Part shown: piece after piece, positions 31,577 to 42,400 of the stretch | How the letters are laid out: the number at the start of each line of letters is the position of its first letter | Numbering within the stretch: the stretch's first letter is position 1 | Origin: Cyrtodaria siliqua | Lineage: Eukaryota > Mollusca > Bivalvia > Adapedonta > Hiatellidae | Direction of reading: 5' to 3' | Assembly: GCA_037043455.1 (NCBI GenBank) | Contig: JAWPHD010011471.1 | Coordinates: 1 to 64,000, forward strand | Length of the DNA stretch: 64,000 nt | Notes under the pieces: model-generated | What the model saw: only the letters and a program-made list of their open reading frames with translations | What the model was told of the DNA's origin: nothing | Database searches by the model: none | Position numbers and translations under genes: made by a program

Positions 31577-31806
31577 CTCAGCCTCAAATGGACGAACGTA
31601 CAAAGCTGACCTCTTAAGCACTTGCTTAAGCTCTTTTACCGTCTGTACTGCAGGTAGGCACTCTAACTGCCTTCCTGTCTGCACACTTGAACAGCGTAAC
31701 AGTTCGAATTTTACCAGTACATCGAAGAACTCTTTTATTTTTAGGTTTAACTCGTGTAACGTTGCTGAACGTTTTATTGTAATCCTTTCTTTTTTCGATG
31801 TTGGCA
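31577..31806 (-). CDS. Exon 2 of the acidic-linker gene; possible ubiquitin-like fold
   Basis: 230 bp: two bases complete the codon split from exon 1, then 76 codons, ending phase 0 at GAG followed by GTTAGT. The acceptor is CTGAATTTCAG. It reads PTSKKERITIKRSATLHEL, then NLKIKEFFDVLVKFELLRC, then ECLPAVQTVKELKQVLKRSA and LYVRPFEAE. The alternation of a strand (ITIKRSATL), a helix (HELNLKIKEFF), strands (KFELLRC) and a final TVKELKQVLKRSALYVRP resembles ubiquitin-like domains. That is a reading of pattern, not a profile hit. A second open frame exists (start near 31,821) but does not fit the donor phase. Confidence 0.6.
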
Positions 31807-32199
31807 CTGAAATTCAGGTTCATTATAAATATTAAACGTAGTTTAACTAGGGTTAGTCATTACATATTTACATTTCTAATGTATACCCTCTAATACACTC
31901 GTGTATAACTAGAAACATTCAGAATCTTTTACGAACTCTTAACTAAATTAAAATCATTCATTTGCTCTTTCATCAAATGGCTGCATGCATGTTTAAATAA
32001 AACGTGATATAAATAACTAACACTAATTGTAAGAAGACAACAGATCTCGCCTAGTGAGGCAAAGTCAAAAGCAGAGGCAAATAGAAGTGGGGGAGAGAAT
32101 GATGAGTAGGTCAGTTTGGTGTGGGTATGGAGTGTAAGAGTGTGATGCGTAAGTGCAGCTTCATTGTGAAAAAACAACGATTTAAGTTTTTTCTAAGTT

Positions 32200-32500
32200 T
32201 GACCTTTCTCAAAGCTTAGAAAGGTTAAAGTTGTTCTAAGTATGCAATTGACCTTGGCGAAAAATCAATCTGACCATTGGGAAGGTCACTGGTTTTGTAT
32301 TTGAAAGACCTTACCATAGACAACCTACATACCAAATATAAAAGCCATATCTCAAAGGGTTTAAAGGTTAACCAAAAGGTTCAAGTGTTTCTAAGTATGA
32401 CCTTGACGCAAGGTCAAACTCAAACTGAGACAAGCTACATACCAAATATGAAAGCCATCCCTCAAAGGGTTGAAAAGTTGAAGGGTCTTAGAAAAACTTA
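32200..32500 (+). repeat. About 120 bp tandem duplication with AAGCCAT and TCAAAGGGTT
   Basis: CTACATACCAAATATNAAAG followed by CCAT.TCTCAAAGGGTT appears near 32,325 and again near 32,433, with TTCTAAGTATG also twice. It lies in the first visible intron of the acidic-linker gene. The plus-strand ORF here follows the repeat. Confidence 0.7.
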
Positions 32501-32946
32501 AACCTGCTGTATACAGACGCTGCCGACGCTGGGGTCATGGCAATAGCTCCCCAGACTTTCGTCACAGTGAGCTAAATGAGAATACTTTTTGTATTAACAG
32601 ATTTTATTTCATCGATACATTAGCAAACTTGATATTTTCATGAAGCATGAGTGAAATATGTCTTTAAGAGATTTTGATGAAACAAAACTTCCCTACCATC
32701 ATGACCATCGAGTGAAGGATTTCCACATAATCGAACTCAGGTGTTAAATAATCTCTTACATAGTCAGGATATATTTCTTCATAAATACATGCATCAATCA
32801 TTCACTGATAGATAGAAATGTAATAAAATCTGTAATTCATGACAAAAAAAATAAATGTTTATTTATGTCTTACAAACAACGTTGGGAGAAGGCTCGTTGA
32901 CCCAATCAACATGACCAAATTAAATGAAAATCCAGTAATTAATAAC

Positions 32947-33079
32947 CTGTGTCTCCCATTTTCCTTTTTGTTCGTACATTGACCGACCCACTGCAAATCA
33001 AAGTAACGTCTACGTGACATTCGTTATTCGACTGTTTTCTAGGAACTGCTACCCTTGGATTTAGACAAAGTGATTGAAA
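32947..33079 (-). CDS. Exon 1 (first one seen) of the acidic-linker gene
   Basis: 133 bp: 44 codons plus one base (phase 0 in, phase 1 out). The acceptor is ATTTTACAG; the donor is CACAG followed by GTTATT, which is weak. The frame is open throughout: FQSLCLNPRVAVPRKQ, then ECHVDVTLICSGSVNV and RTKRKMGDT. The strand-turn-strand look of CHVDVTLIC ... VNVRTKRKMGDTVP would give the first hairpin of the ubiquitin-like fold continued in exon 2. An in-frame ATG (MGDT) near the end could be a start, but the upstream acceptor suggests that a start exon lies further 5'. Confidence 0.5.
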
Positions 33080-33915
33080 CTGTAAAATAAGTTAAGAGAA
33101 ATCATGTAAATTTTTATTTTTATAATAGTCCTTTCCTTTCCTTTCCAACATGAAATGACCATAGCGCTTTGGATGTAGCACACTCACTGCAGCACAATAA
33201 GTGTCGGCGAGGGGCAGTCGCATAATGGTAAAAAATGGCATTTTCACTAATCCAGTGTGATAATTCTGGTTTGTATCACATTGTTGATCTATTTGTGACA
33301 TGTTTTAGGCGTTGTCATGTTAAAATTGTGAGTTTTGATTATTTTTTGGCTATATGGAAATTGGTGACTTTGTATCCAATTTTTTGGCTTCTCAATGTTT
33401 ATGTTTTTAAATGCAGCATTCAAAATGAGACATTATTTCTTAGAAGATACATGACCCCCATTTTTCTGTTTTTGTCAGCAAATGCCTCAGTTGTGATGAC
33501 AATGTAAGTTATTATTTTTTAAAACTGGTCCTAGATGTGAATGACATTGAATTTTAAATTTATAACATACAGAACTCAATGGAAAAACAAGAAACCTGTT
33601 GCAAAGCAGCATTAAAACAACTAGACTGAATTGTTTTGATTAGGCCTCGCTTCACAGAATTGTTTTGATTAGCCTCGATTCAACTTGCGTTTGCATCGCT
33701 TTTTATGACAACGTTCAGACTCAGTTCAGTTTTACTGGATGGTTAATTTGCCATAAAACATCAAGAATGTCAAAGACGCCGCAAAATATCAAAAACAGAT
33801 TGAAAGCTTTAGAGTTCTTACCGTCGGCAAGCTTGAAACATTCTAAGCTAATGGGCATGTTACACCTTTGGGAACAAGTTGTAAACAGGCCGTTGAGGAA
33901 AAGAGTAATTTAGAT
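33080..33915. other. Upstream spacer, nothing assigned
   Basis: Holds the 5' side of the acidic-linker gene, but no start exon was found. Frames at 33,092-33,507 look repeat-derived. A plus-strand frame (33,665-33,913) has a plausible amino-acid mix but no start, splice or domain support. Confidence 0.3.
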
Positions 33916-34110
33916 TAATAGGTACAACATCCGACTATTACAATTTCTCATACTTCCCCAGAACAATAGTTCACTGGAATGCACTAACCCCAGATATCCC
34001 CAATATCTACCAATATACAGTAGAGCTGTTCAACAAAGTGGAATGTATCTAATCCCTGCAACCTTTCTAATTGTTTTTTGTTAATATTTAAAACTTTAAT
34101 ACTATTATAT
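33916..34110 (+). mobile_element. LINE C-terminal fragment
   Basis: An open stretch reads SYFPRTIVHWNALTPDIP and, a little later, TVELFNKVECI before a stop at about 34,049. The FPRTI..WN.L block is the C-terminal signature of many CR1/Jockey/RTE-type LINE proteins. Only this last piece and an AT-rich tail are present. Confidence 0.65.
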
Positions 34111-34981
34111 ACGTTTATATATTTATTCTACAAACATCGTTACATGTCTTTGTCAGATAGACATGCGCCATTCCTGGGTCCGTAGGAGGGGTTTGGAATT
34201 ATTGTTTATATTGTATCCTTTCTCCATCAGGAGCTAGATCAGGTACCATGGGCACAGTGTGGTGGAACGCGAAAGTACCCTCAGGTAAACTATTGAGTAA
34301 GTTACTGTGAAACGTAGGAGTGGTGAAAGACACAGGGCTGGTATGTATTTAATGTTTTCCTTTGTTTCTGAAACATTTAACTTGCTTCTAGCGAAAACCG
34401 CATGAAAATTGAAGGTAAGCTGGACATGTTTCACTACTTTTTGTGAAGCACAGTTTGAAGTGTACTTTGGTCATTTTGACCTCAGAATTCAAAAAGAAGG
34501 TGTTAACTTTCAGTTTGCAAAATATTTTGCAAAAAAAAGCAGGTCAGCGAATCATCTAAGGCTCATTTTTGTGTTGCACTGGGCATGACTGATACTACAT
34601 TGTGTGTGTTATATGGCCAGCATAGTCAGGATTGGATATTTTCGGGTAGGTATTTATTAACAACTCTATGTAAAAATAATGGTGGTCTAGGTTCATCTAT
34701 TTCCCTATGTGAGCTATCCTCTGCCTTTTGAAGAGCTAAAACGGTGTACAAATAAAATCACCCCAAGCTAAAAATCATAGTCATAACAGGCCCAACCTAA
34801 ATACTAAATAAATCGGTATAGTGTGTCAACATCTCAACAAAATGAATATAAGTATAAATAAACTGTTTATCAGAAATCAGTGACCGTTTCGATTTATTTT
34901 TAGAACATTCTGTAAATTTTAGCCCGCGGAAAATATAAACAATCATAATACAGTTACAGCTGTCGTACCCAGTGTATCTAA

Positions 34982-36083
34982 TGCTAGGTTCCTACTATCA
35001 CGATTCGCGGCACGATTGAAATCGTGGTCTTAATCGAGGACTAATCGTGGTGATCCTATCAGATCCTATCAGATCTTGAGGTCAGTCGTGGCAATCTTGT
35101 TAATCGTAGACAATTTTTGAACGGTTCAAAATTTTTCTACGATCAACACGATCAATTGTCAATCGGGATCATCGTATCAGATCGTATTGCATCGTAACAA
35201 AGCGCGACAGATCGCATCTAATCGTGCTTCCAAATCGTGGTGATCGGGATCGATCTTAGACAAGACAAACACCACGCTCTGTTGAGATGTGTTGCGATCT
35301 CCCATGATCTGTCACGATCTGTTACGCTCTGTCGGGTCCCATTGCTCAAGACCTGACACGAATGACTCACGAGCAGATAGGAGTTGATACGAGAAGATGC
35401 AAGTAAATGCGAGTAGATACGAGTAGTTACGTTTTTACACGAACGCTCACGATCTGTTACGATCTGTTACGATCTTCCTCTCTGGCGATAATGTAAGTAT
35501 ACAGTAATACTGCAAATGCCACGTTGTCATCATCCGCAACTCCTGCCATTATCAATGATTGAGGGTTGTAGTGTTCACTCTGTAAAAGTTCAAGAAACAA
35601 TGAAGTCCATGGTCAGTCGGGCTGTATATATACCCGTCGGGGTCCAGTCGTAGCTCAAATCGTGATCACCCTCGATCATGATCGTGAAAGACATCGCGAC
35701 CACTATCGTATCCTATCGTAACCGAGCGCATCGGTTCGTGATGAACGTATCGGAACGTATCGGAACGTACCAGATCGTCCCAATTCGGGGAACCCGATCG
35801 TGATGATCGTGTCAGATCGAGACCCAATCGTGGACTTGATCGAAACAATCCTATCGGAACGTATGTGATCGTATCTGAACGGGGGATCAGACCGTGACAG
35901 ATCGTGACACCTGAAATTGACAAATCGTGACCAGATCGCATCCGAGCGCGACAAATCGTATCAGAACGTATCGACTCGCATCACCTCGTATCCAAACCTG
36001 AAATTTCAGAGAAGTTCCACGATCAGCTACGAATGGCCAATCGTGGCGTTCGTAACGGATCGCACGACAGTGGGAACCTAGCA
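34982..36083. mobile_element. Harbinger-like non-autonomous element, 1,102 bp, TAA target duplication
   Basis: The left end TGCTAGGTTCCTACTATCAC and the right end, in reverse complement TGCTAGGTTCCCACTGTCGT, form a terminal inverted repeat extending through CGATTCG/CGATCCG. Both edges are flanked by TAA (34,979-34,981 and 36,084-36,086), a 3 bp duplication of the TWA type used by PIF/Harbinger elements. The interior has no transposase; it is built largely from imperfect repeats around GATCGT, with many GATC and ATCGTNNCAGATC words. ORFs inside (35,666-36,084) are by-products of these repeats. Confidence 0.75.
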
Positions 36084-36234
36084 TAACCCTATTACTTACG
36101 CATCAGTAAACCTGCTGATTGCAGTGCTCTTGGTGAAATTAGCAGCTGCTGGTCTATTGATGTCGAATTCCAACCAAATTAGCATGGTCCATTTTGGAAT
36201 CGGAGCATAGAAACAAGAGGTGCTTGGTTAAACT

Positions 36235-36605
36235 ATTGAACCAATGAAATTGATGTTCTTATGTTACGCGTAACTAACTTAATTAACCAATGACACAAGT
36301 TTCTTATGTTACGCGTTACTTAAGCAGCCAATGAAATGAGTTTCTTATGTTACGCGTAACTTAAGCAGCCAATGCAATTATATTCTTATGTTACGCGTAA
36401 TTTAAGCAACCAGTGAAGCGTTGTTCTTAAGTAACGCGTAACATAATAAACTCATTTCATTGGCTGCTTAAGTTACGCGTAACATAAGCAGCCAATGGAA
36501 ATATGTTAAGTGTAATTACGCGTAACTTAAGCCTATGTTACGCGTAATATAAGGAGCTCTTTCCATTGGCTGCTTAAGTAACGCGTAACATAATTTGGTT
36601 ACGCA
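36235..36605. repeat. Array of TTACGCGTAA palindromes with CCAAT boxes
   Basis: Nine ACGCGT cores in about 340 bp, most as TTACGCGTAA, set in a 41 bp unit CAGCCAATGAAATGAG, TTTCTTATGTTACGCGTAAC, TTAAG. The unit runs forward from about 36,240 to 36,420 and mostly inverted from about 36,425 to 36,600, so that the array can fold on itself. Each unit carries a CCAAT or ATTGG. CCAAT boxes bind NF-Y and ACGCGT is the core of the MluI cell-cycle box in fungi; whether either matters here is unknown. Confidence 0.8.
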
Positions 36606-36654
36606 TAACATCTTCAGCGTTATGACCCTGATGGCTAACCATACTCGTGACCGA

Positions 36655-36785
36655 GAAATTGAAGACGGAGCGTTGTAAACCGTGTCGAATCTCACTGAGC
36701 ACTGCGGGTTCGAATCTCACTGCTGCGGGTTCGAATCCCACTGGGAGCTCGACTTGTAAGTGAGGAAGTATTACTTTTAACAGAC
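36655..36785 (+). mobile_element. tRNA-derived SINE piece with duplicated B box
   Basis: The phrase ACTGCGGGTTCGAATCTCAC is followed at once by CTGCTGCGGGTTCGAATCCC and ACTGGGAGCTCGACTTGTAA. GGTTCGAATCC is a B-box consensus. The same head occurs at 44.6, 45.6 and 47.9 kb. The A-box part is degraded and the tail is missing. Confidence 0.65.
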
Positions 36786-36789
36786 GTAG

Positions 36790-37140
36790 CAAGATTCATA
36801 ATCTAACTTTATTCAGTAATACAAAATACCATTTGGTCCATGAGCATACTTTTTAACATAACACATTTACATAATTATAGTCCATGACAATATTTGTGCA
36901 GGCCCGGGCCTTTTGGCCTAAATGCAGCTACACGCCCGTAATTGAGATGGATCAGCGTATAAACTTATTACAATGCAGGGCTATTAATCAAATTTCGCTA
37001 CACCTCAACAGCAAAAACCCACCCACAAAAACCCACAACATATTCAAGGAAATGTGGTGACATACTTTTGGTCAAGCTTCTGTTTTGTATTGGTATGAGA
37101 CAGTTTTAGGTCAAATATAGGTTCTTTGTTGACATGGCTT
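36790..37140. other. Spacer, nothing recognised
   Basis: AT-rich sequence between the SINE piece and the TTAA-flanked element; no exon supported. Confidence 0.35.
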
Positions 37141-37146
37141 TTGTGT

Positions 37147-37497
37147 TTAATGGACACAAGGCAATTTGTATTTAATGGACACAAGGCAATCTACATTGTA
37201 TAACGCACATTACAATTCGCACCGCGATTTATTTATCCAGTACCAGTTTGACTTGAAACCTGCTTGCATATAATTAAGTATAATTTTGGGTTTTCAATTT
37301 TGCTTTTTTTTTATCCTACGTTAGATCTTAATATTTTATTGAGGGATTATAATAAACAGTTTGAAATATCCAAAAACAATTTGCTTTATGATGTTCTTAT
37401 AATTAATATTAATGATTGAAGAAATGCAAGTTATGTAGAAAAACTGACTGGACGCAGCGATTGTTAAAACAGTCAAGATTGCCGTATGTCCCTTTAA
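37147..37497. mobile_element. TTAA-flanked MITE, copy 1, with doubled left end
   Basis: The right end reads, in reverse complement, TTAAAGGGACATACGGCAAT. The left end TTTAATGGACACAAGGCAAT is present twice in tandem (about 37,146 and 37,171). The interior (GGGTTTTCAATTTTGC, CAATTTGCTT..GTTCTTATAA, TGCAAGTTATGTAGAAAA) matches the copy at 49,735 in the same order. Confidence 0.6.
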
Positions 37498-38005
37498 TAA
37501 AGAGAGTAAGCGTACACATACTCCGAATGTAAGGACAAAGGGAATGCGTATGCTTAGAAACACCGTTTTGATTCATAAAATAGTTTTCAGACAATGTTAA
37601 TGGTGCGAGATGACATGTGTGCAGGTCATCGAAACCGCTCGCATACGTCCATCAGTCATGATATTCAAGTCCTAGTCAACTTCATGCACAATGACACCTG
37701 CGGTCAAAAAACATGTTTTACGAAAATTTATATCAAAATACCACACATTCATAATATGAAGTGTAATAATTTTCTATGGAGTATATACTAGTCCAAATTC
37801 ATAAATACCCACGTAAGAATATGTCACCAATTTTGTCATTGTTGTGTGTATTTCTTGATAAACTGTATTCTGGAGAATAAAGTATCACAAAACGATATTA
37901 AATCGTCTGCTCTGATTGTATGAATACATTTTAAAGCTTTCAGGTCGATGTGTGTTCTTCGAAATAAACTATAACAATTATACCACTGGGTGCTTAGGAA
38001 TTTTG

Positions 38006-38524
38006 TTAAGTATATCTATCAGACAATGTATCATCATCTTTTTGTGGTGCATTCGGGGTCAGATAAAAAACCGGTGATTTTACGACAACCGGATTATTTA
38101 CGACATCTTCATACGAAGGTGGTGGAGACATGTACACGCCTTGGGAAATTGATTTTGCTGCTGTTGCTCTGCCAACTGCTGTTGCAACAGTATTTGCTGC
38201 TGAACAAGAGAATTTGACTTCTCAGCTGTTCGGTCTGTAATGTGATTTTATTGGACGTTGCATCTTGTCACGTACCATTCCAAAATATGCACCATTTGTA
38301 CACACCAATCTTAAAGTTAATAAATTCATCACTGACATTAAAATGCAACACACTAATATCACGATTGATAAAATTATGTTCTGTTCCTCGTATTCGTCTA
38401 TAGCATTGTCTTTGATATTGTCGAAAATGTTATCATTCGATACATATCCGTATATTCCCAGGAACATCATACCCACCAAACAACCAATAAATGTCAACAC
38501 GGCCAAGCATCCCTGGCCAATTAT
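38006..38524 (-). CDS. Last exon of a four-transmembrane (MS4A-like) protein, with internal TGA
   Basis: The exon begins phase 0 after the acceptor TTTTCATTTCAG. Codons 1-100 read IIGQGCLAVLTFIGCLVG and MMFLGIYGY (a membrane helix), an acidic loop with DNIKDNAIDEYEEQN, a second helix SIVILVCCILMSVMNLL and a basic end RDKMQRPIKSHYR. A TGA stands at 38,222-38,224. In the same frame 71 further codons follow before TAA at 38,006, and these include the cytoplasmic-tail motif MSPPPSYEDVV, a PPxY site of the kind bound by WW domains. The layout, two helices with an acidic extracellular loop and a proline-rich tail, fits the MS4A/CD20 type. The TGA may be a CGA-to-TGA mutation, an error or a recoded stop. 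Confidence 0.65.
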
Positions 38525-39415
38525 CTGAAATGAAAACATCGTTATCGTAGCTATGGCTATATCGTGTAATGCTACATTATTTTGTCGGCTACACTATAGC
38601 TTTTCAGTACAAAGCCAAAATTACTACTCAAACGACCATACTTATTTCTGAAAAGTATCAAAACATACGCATTACATGTACGTTCTAAATATGCTTCATG
38701 AAGATCTGAATACACGTTCCTTTATACATTTATTTCAACAAACCAGTGGCCATCTTAAGTGTTGGATCAACACAAATGTCTATTACATGTCAAGACAATC
38801 ATAATGACAAAACTCCTGTTTTGTTAAGTTCTAGAAGAATAGTGATCAGACACAACTTTATAGGTTTTGTTTATTTCAGACATGGCGGTCATTTTGGAAT
38901 TTACAGAATTTGAATTCATTAGAATCAACAAAATATTAAACGAATTTAGATTGTCGTTAAAGTTTAATGAAATTTTGTCCTTTACCTTTTGGGAATGTTA
39001 CTTTGAGAAAAACAATGACAAATACAAAAGCTAAAAAAACAAACAGACGGACGCTGAAGGAGCCATATACTATATACTTTGACACGTTTATTTAAAGGTG
39101 GAGTTAAGTAGCATTGTCCGTCCTTGCCTTCGCTGTTCTCACAGTTTTATTATTGAGACGAATAAACGTTGATGAAACTTAACGTGGAGGGGCCCGAGAC
39201 ACCTGTCTCTTTTAGATAGGGAGTTGATTGAGTTAAACGTCAGGCTTTGTTAGACTAAGCATAACTAATCTTTGCATTATAAACTCATGTACTGATTTAT
39301 ACAGTTTGAAATTGACAGGTTCAATCGTTCATAAATTACGGAGAAATAGTTTATGAAAAGTGGCATAACTCTGAAATGGATAATTGATAACGAGGAACTG
39401 TACAATGTTTCATGA
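38525..39415. other. Intron 3' part, nothing else recognised
   Basis: Intron of the four-transmembrane gene between the last exon and the satellite. AT-rich. I searched it for a missing small phase-0 exon and did not find one. Confidence 0.4.
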
Positions 39416-39417
39416 CC

Positions 39418-42400
39418 ACAGGTCCATATGTATGACTTCCCTCTGCTTATCATATGTATGACTTCCTTCTGCTTACCATATCCATATGTATGACTTCCCT
39501 CTGCTTACCATATCCATATGTATGAATTTCCTCTGTTTACCATATGTATGACTTCCTTCTGCTTACCATATCCATATGTATGACTTCCCTCTGCTTACCA
39601 TACGTATGACTTCCCTCTGCTTACCATATCCATATGTATGACTTCCTTCTGCTTACCATATCCATATGTATGACTTCCCTCTGCTTACCATATCCCTATG
39701 TATGACTCCCCTCTGCTAATCATATCCATATGTATGACTTCCCTCTGCTTACCATATCCATATGTATGACTTCCCTCTGCTTACCATATCCATATGTATG
39801 ACTTGCCTCTGCTTATCATATCAATATGTATGACTTCCCTCTGCTTATCATATTCATATGTATGACTTCCCTCTGCTTACCATATTCATTTGTATGACTT
39901 CCCTCTGCTTGCCATATCCATATGTATGTCTTCCTTCTGCTTGCCATATCCGTATGTATGACATTCCTCTGCTTACCATATTCATATGTATGACTTCCTT
40001 CTGCTTACCATATGTATGACTTCCTTCTGCTTACCATATGTATGAATTCCCTCTGCTTACCATATCCATATGTATGACTTCCCTCTGCATATCATATCCA
40101 TATGTATGACTTCCCTCATCTTACATATGTATGACTTCCCTCTGCTTATCATATCCATATGTATGACTTTCCTCTGCTTACCATATCCATATGTATGATT
40201 TCCCTCTGCTTACCATATCCATATGTATGACTTCCCTCTGCTTACCATATCCATATGTTTGACTTCCCTCTGCTTACCATATCCATATGTATGACTTCCC
40301 TCCGCTTACCATATCCATATGTATGACTTCCCACTGCTTACCATATCCATAAGTATGACTTCCCTCTGCTTACCATATCCATATGTACGATTTCCTCTGC
40401 TTACCATATCCATATGTATGACTTCCCTCTGCTTACCATATTCATATGTATGACTTCCTTCTGCTTACCATATCCATATGTATGACTTTCCTCTGCTTAC
40501 CATATCCATATGTATGATTCCCTTCTGCTTACCATATGTATGACTTCCCTCCGCTTACCATATCCATATATATGACTTCCCTCTGCTTACCATATCCATA
40601 TGTATGACTTTCCTCTGCATATCATATCCATATGTATGACTTCCCTCTGCTTACCATATCCATATGTATGACTTCCTTCTGCTTACCATATGTATGACTT
40701 CCTTCTGCTTACCATATGTATGAATTCCCTCTGCTTACCATATCCATATGTATGACTTCCCTCTGCATATCATATCCATATGTATAACTTCCCTCTGCTT
40801 ACATATGTATGACTTCCCTCTGCTTACCATATGTATGAATTCCCTCTGCTTACCATATCCATATGTATGACTTCCCTCTGCTTACATATGTATGACTTCC
40901 TTCTGCTTACCATATGTATGAATTCCCTCTGCTTACCATATCCATATGTATGACTTCCCGCTGCATATCATATCCATATGTATGACTTCCCACTGCTTAC
41001 CATATCCATATGTATGACTTCATTCTGCTTACCATATGTATGATTCCTCCTGCTTACCATATGTATGAATTCCCTCTGCTTACCATATCCATATGTATGA
41101 CTTCCCTCTGCATATCATATCCATATGTATAACTTCCCTCTGCTTACATATGTATGACTTCCCTCTGCTTACCATATGTATGAATTCCCTCTGCTTACCA
41201 TATCCATATGTATGACTTCCCTCTGCTTACATATGTATGACTTCCTTCTGCTTACCATATGTATGAATACCCTCTGCTTACCATATCCATATGTATGACT
41301 TCCCTCTGCATATCATATCCATATGTATAACTTCCCTCTGCTTACATATGTATGACTTCCCTCTGCTTATCATATCCATATGTATGACTTTTCTCTGCTT
41401 ACCATATCCATATGTATGACTTCCCTCTGCTTACCATATCCATATGTATGACTTTCCTCTGCTTACCATATCCATATGTATGATTTCCTTCTGCTTACCA
41501 TATGTATGACTTCCCTCTGCTTACCATATCCATATATATGACTTCCCTCTGCTTACCATATCTATATGTATGACTTCCCTCTGCATATCATATCCATATG
41601 TATGACTTCCTTTTGCATATCATATCCATATGTATGACTTCCCTCTGCTTACCATATCCATATGTATGACTTCCCTCTGCTTACCATATCCATATATATG
41701 ACTTTCCTCTGCTTACCATATCCATATATATGACTTCCTCTGCTTACCATATCCATATATATGACTTCCCTCTGCTTACCATATGTATGACTTCCCTCTG
41801 CTTACCATATCCATATTTATGCCTTCCCTATGCTTACCATATCCATATGTATGACTTCCCCCTGCTTACCATATCCATATGTATGACTTCCCTCTGCTTA
41901 TCATATCCATATGTATGACTTTCCTCTGCTTATCATATCCATATATATGTATAACTTCCCTCTGCTTACCATATCCATATGTATGACTTCCCTCTGCTTA
42001 TCATATACATATGTATGACTTCCTTCTGCTTACCATATCTATATGTTTGACTTCCCTCTGCTTATCATATCCACATGTATGACTTCCCTCTGATTACCTT
42101 ATCCATATGTATGACTTCCATCTGCTTACCATATCCATATGTATGACTTCCTGTTTACCATATCCATATGTATGACTTCCTTCTGCCCACCATATGTATG
42201 ACTTCCTTCTGCTTACACTATGTATGACTTCCCTCTGCCTACCATATTCATATGTATGACTTCCCTCTGCTTATCATATCCGTATGACTTTGTATGACTT
42301 CCCTCTGCTTACCATATGTTTGACTTCCCTCTGCTTACCATATACTTATGTATGACTTCCCTCAGCTTACCATATGTATGATTTCCCTCATCTTACCATA

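Noticed and set aside
31626..31823. Alternative frame with start codon over the ubiquitin-like exon
   Set aside because: It stops before the donor and its phase does not fit the following exons, while the chosen frame fits on both sides.
33665..33913. Plus-strand ORF of 82 codons with a plausible protein mix
   Set aside because: No start context, splice site, domain or neighbour supports it; it adjoins a LINE fragment.
34227..34280. Plus-strand exon candidate between TTTCTCCATCAG and CTCAGGTAAAC
   Set aside because: Open for only 18 codons, directly behind a LINE tail, with no second exon or matching phase.
35666..36084. Three overlapping Arg/Asp/Ser-rich ORFs
   Set aside because: They arise from the GATCGT repeats inside the Harbinger-like element.
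36095..36150. Minus-strand exon candidate with donor GTAAGTAAT upstream of the acidic-linker gene
   Set aside because: The only frame without a stop ends in phase 2 and cannot join the phase-0 start of the exon at 33,079.
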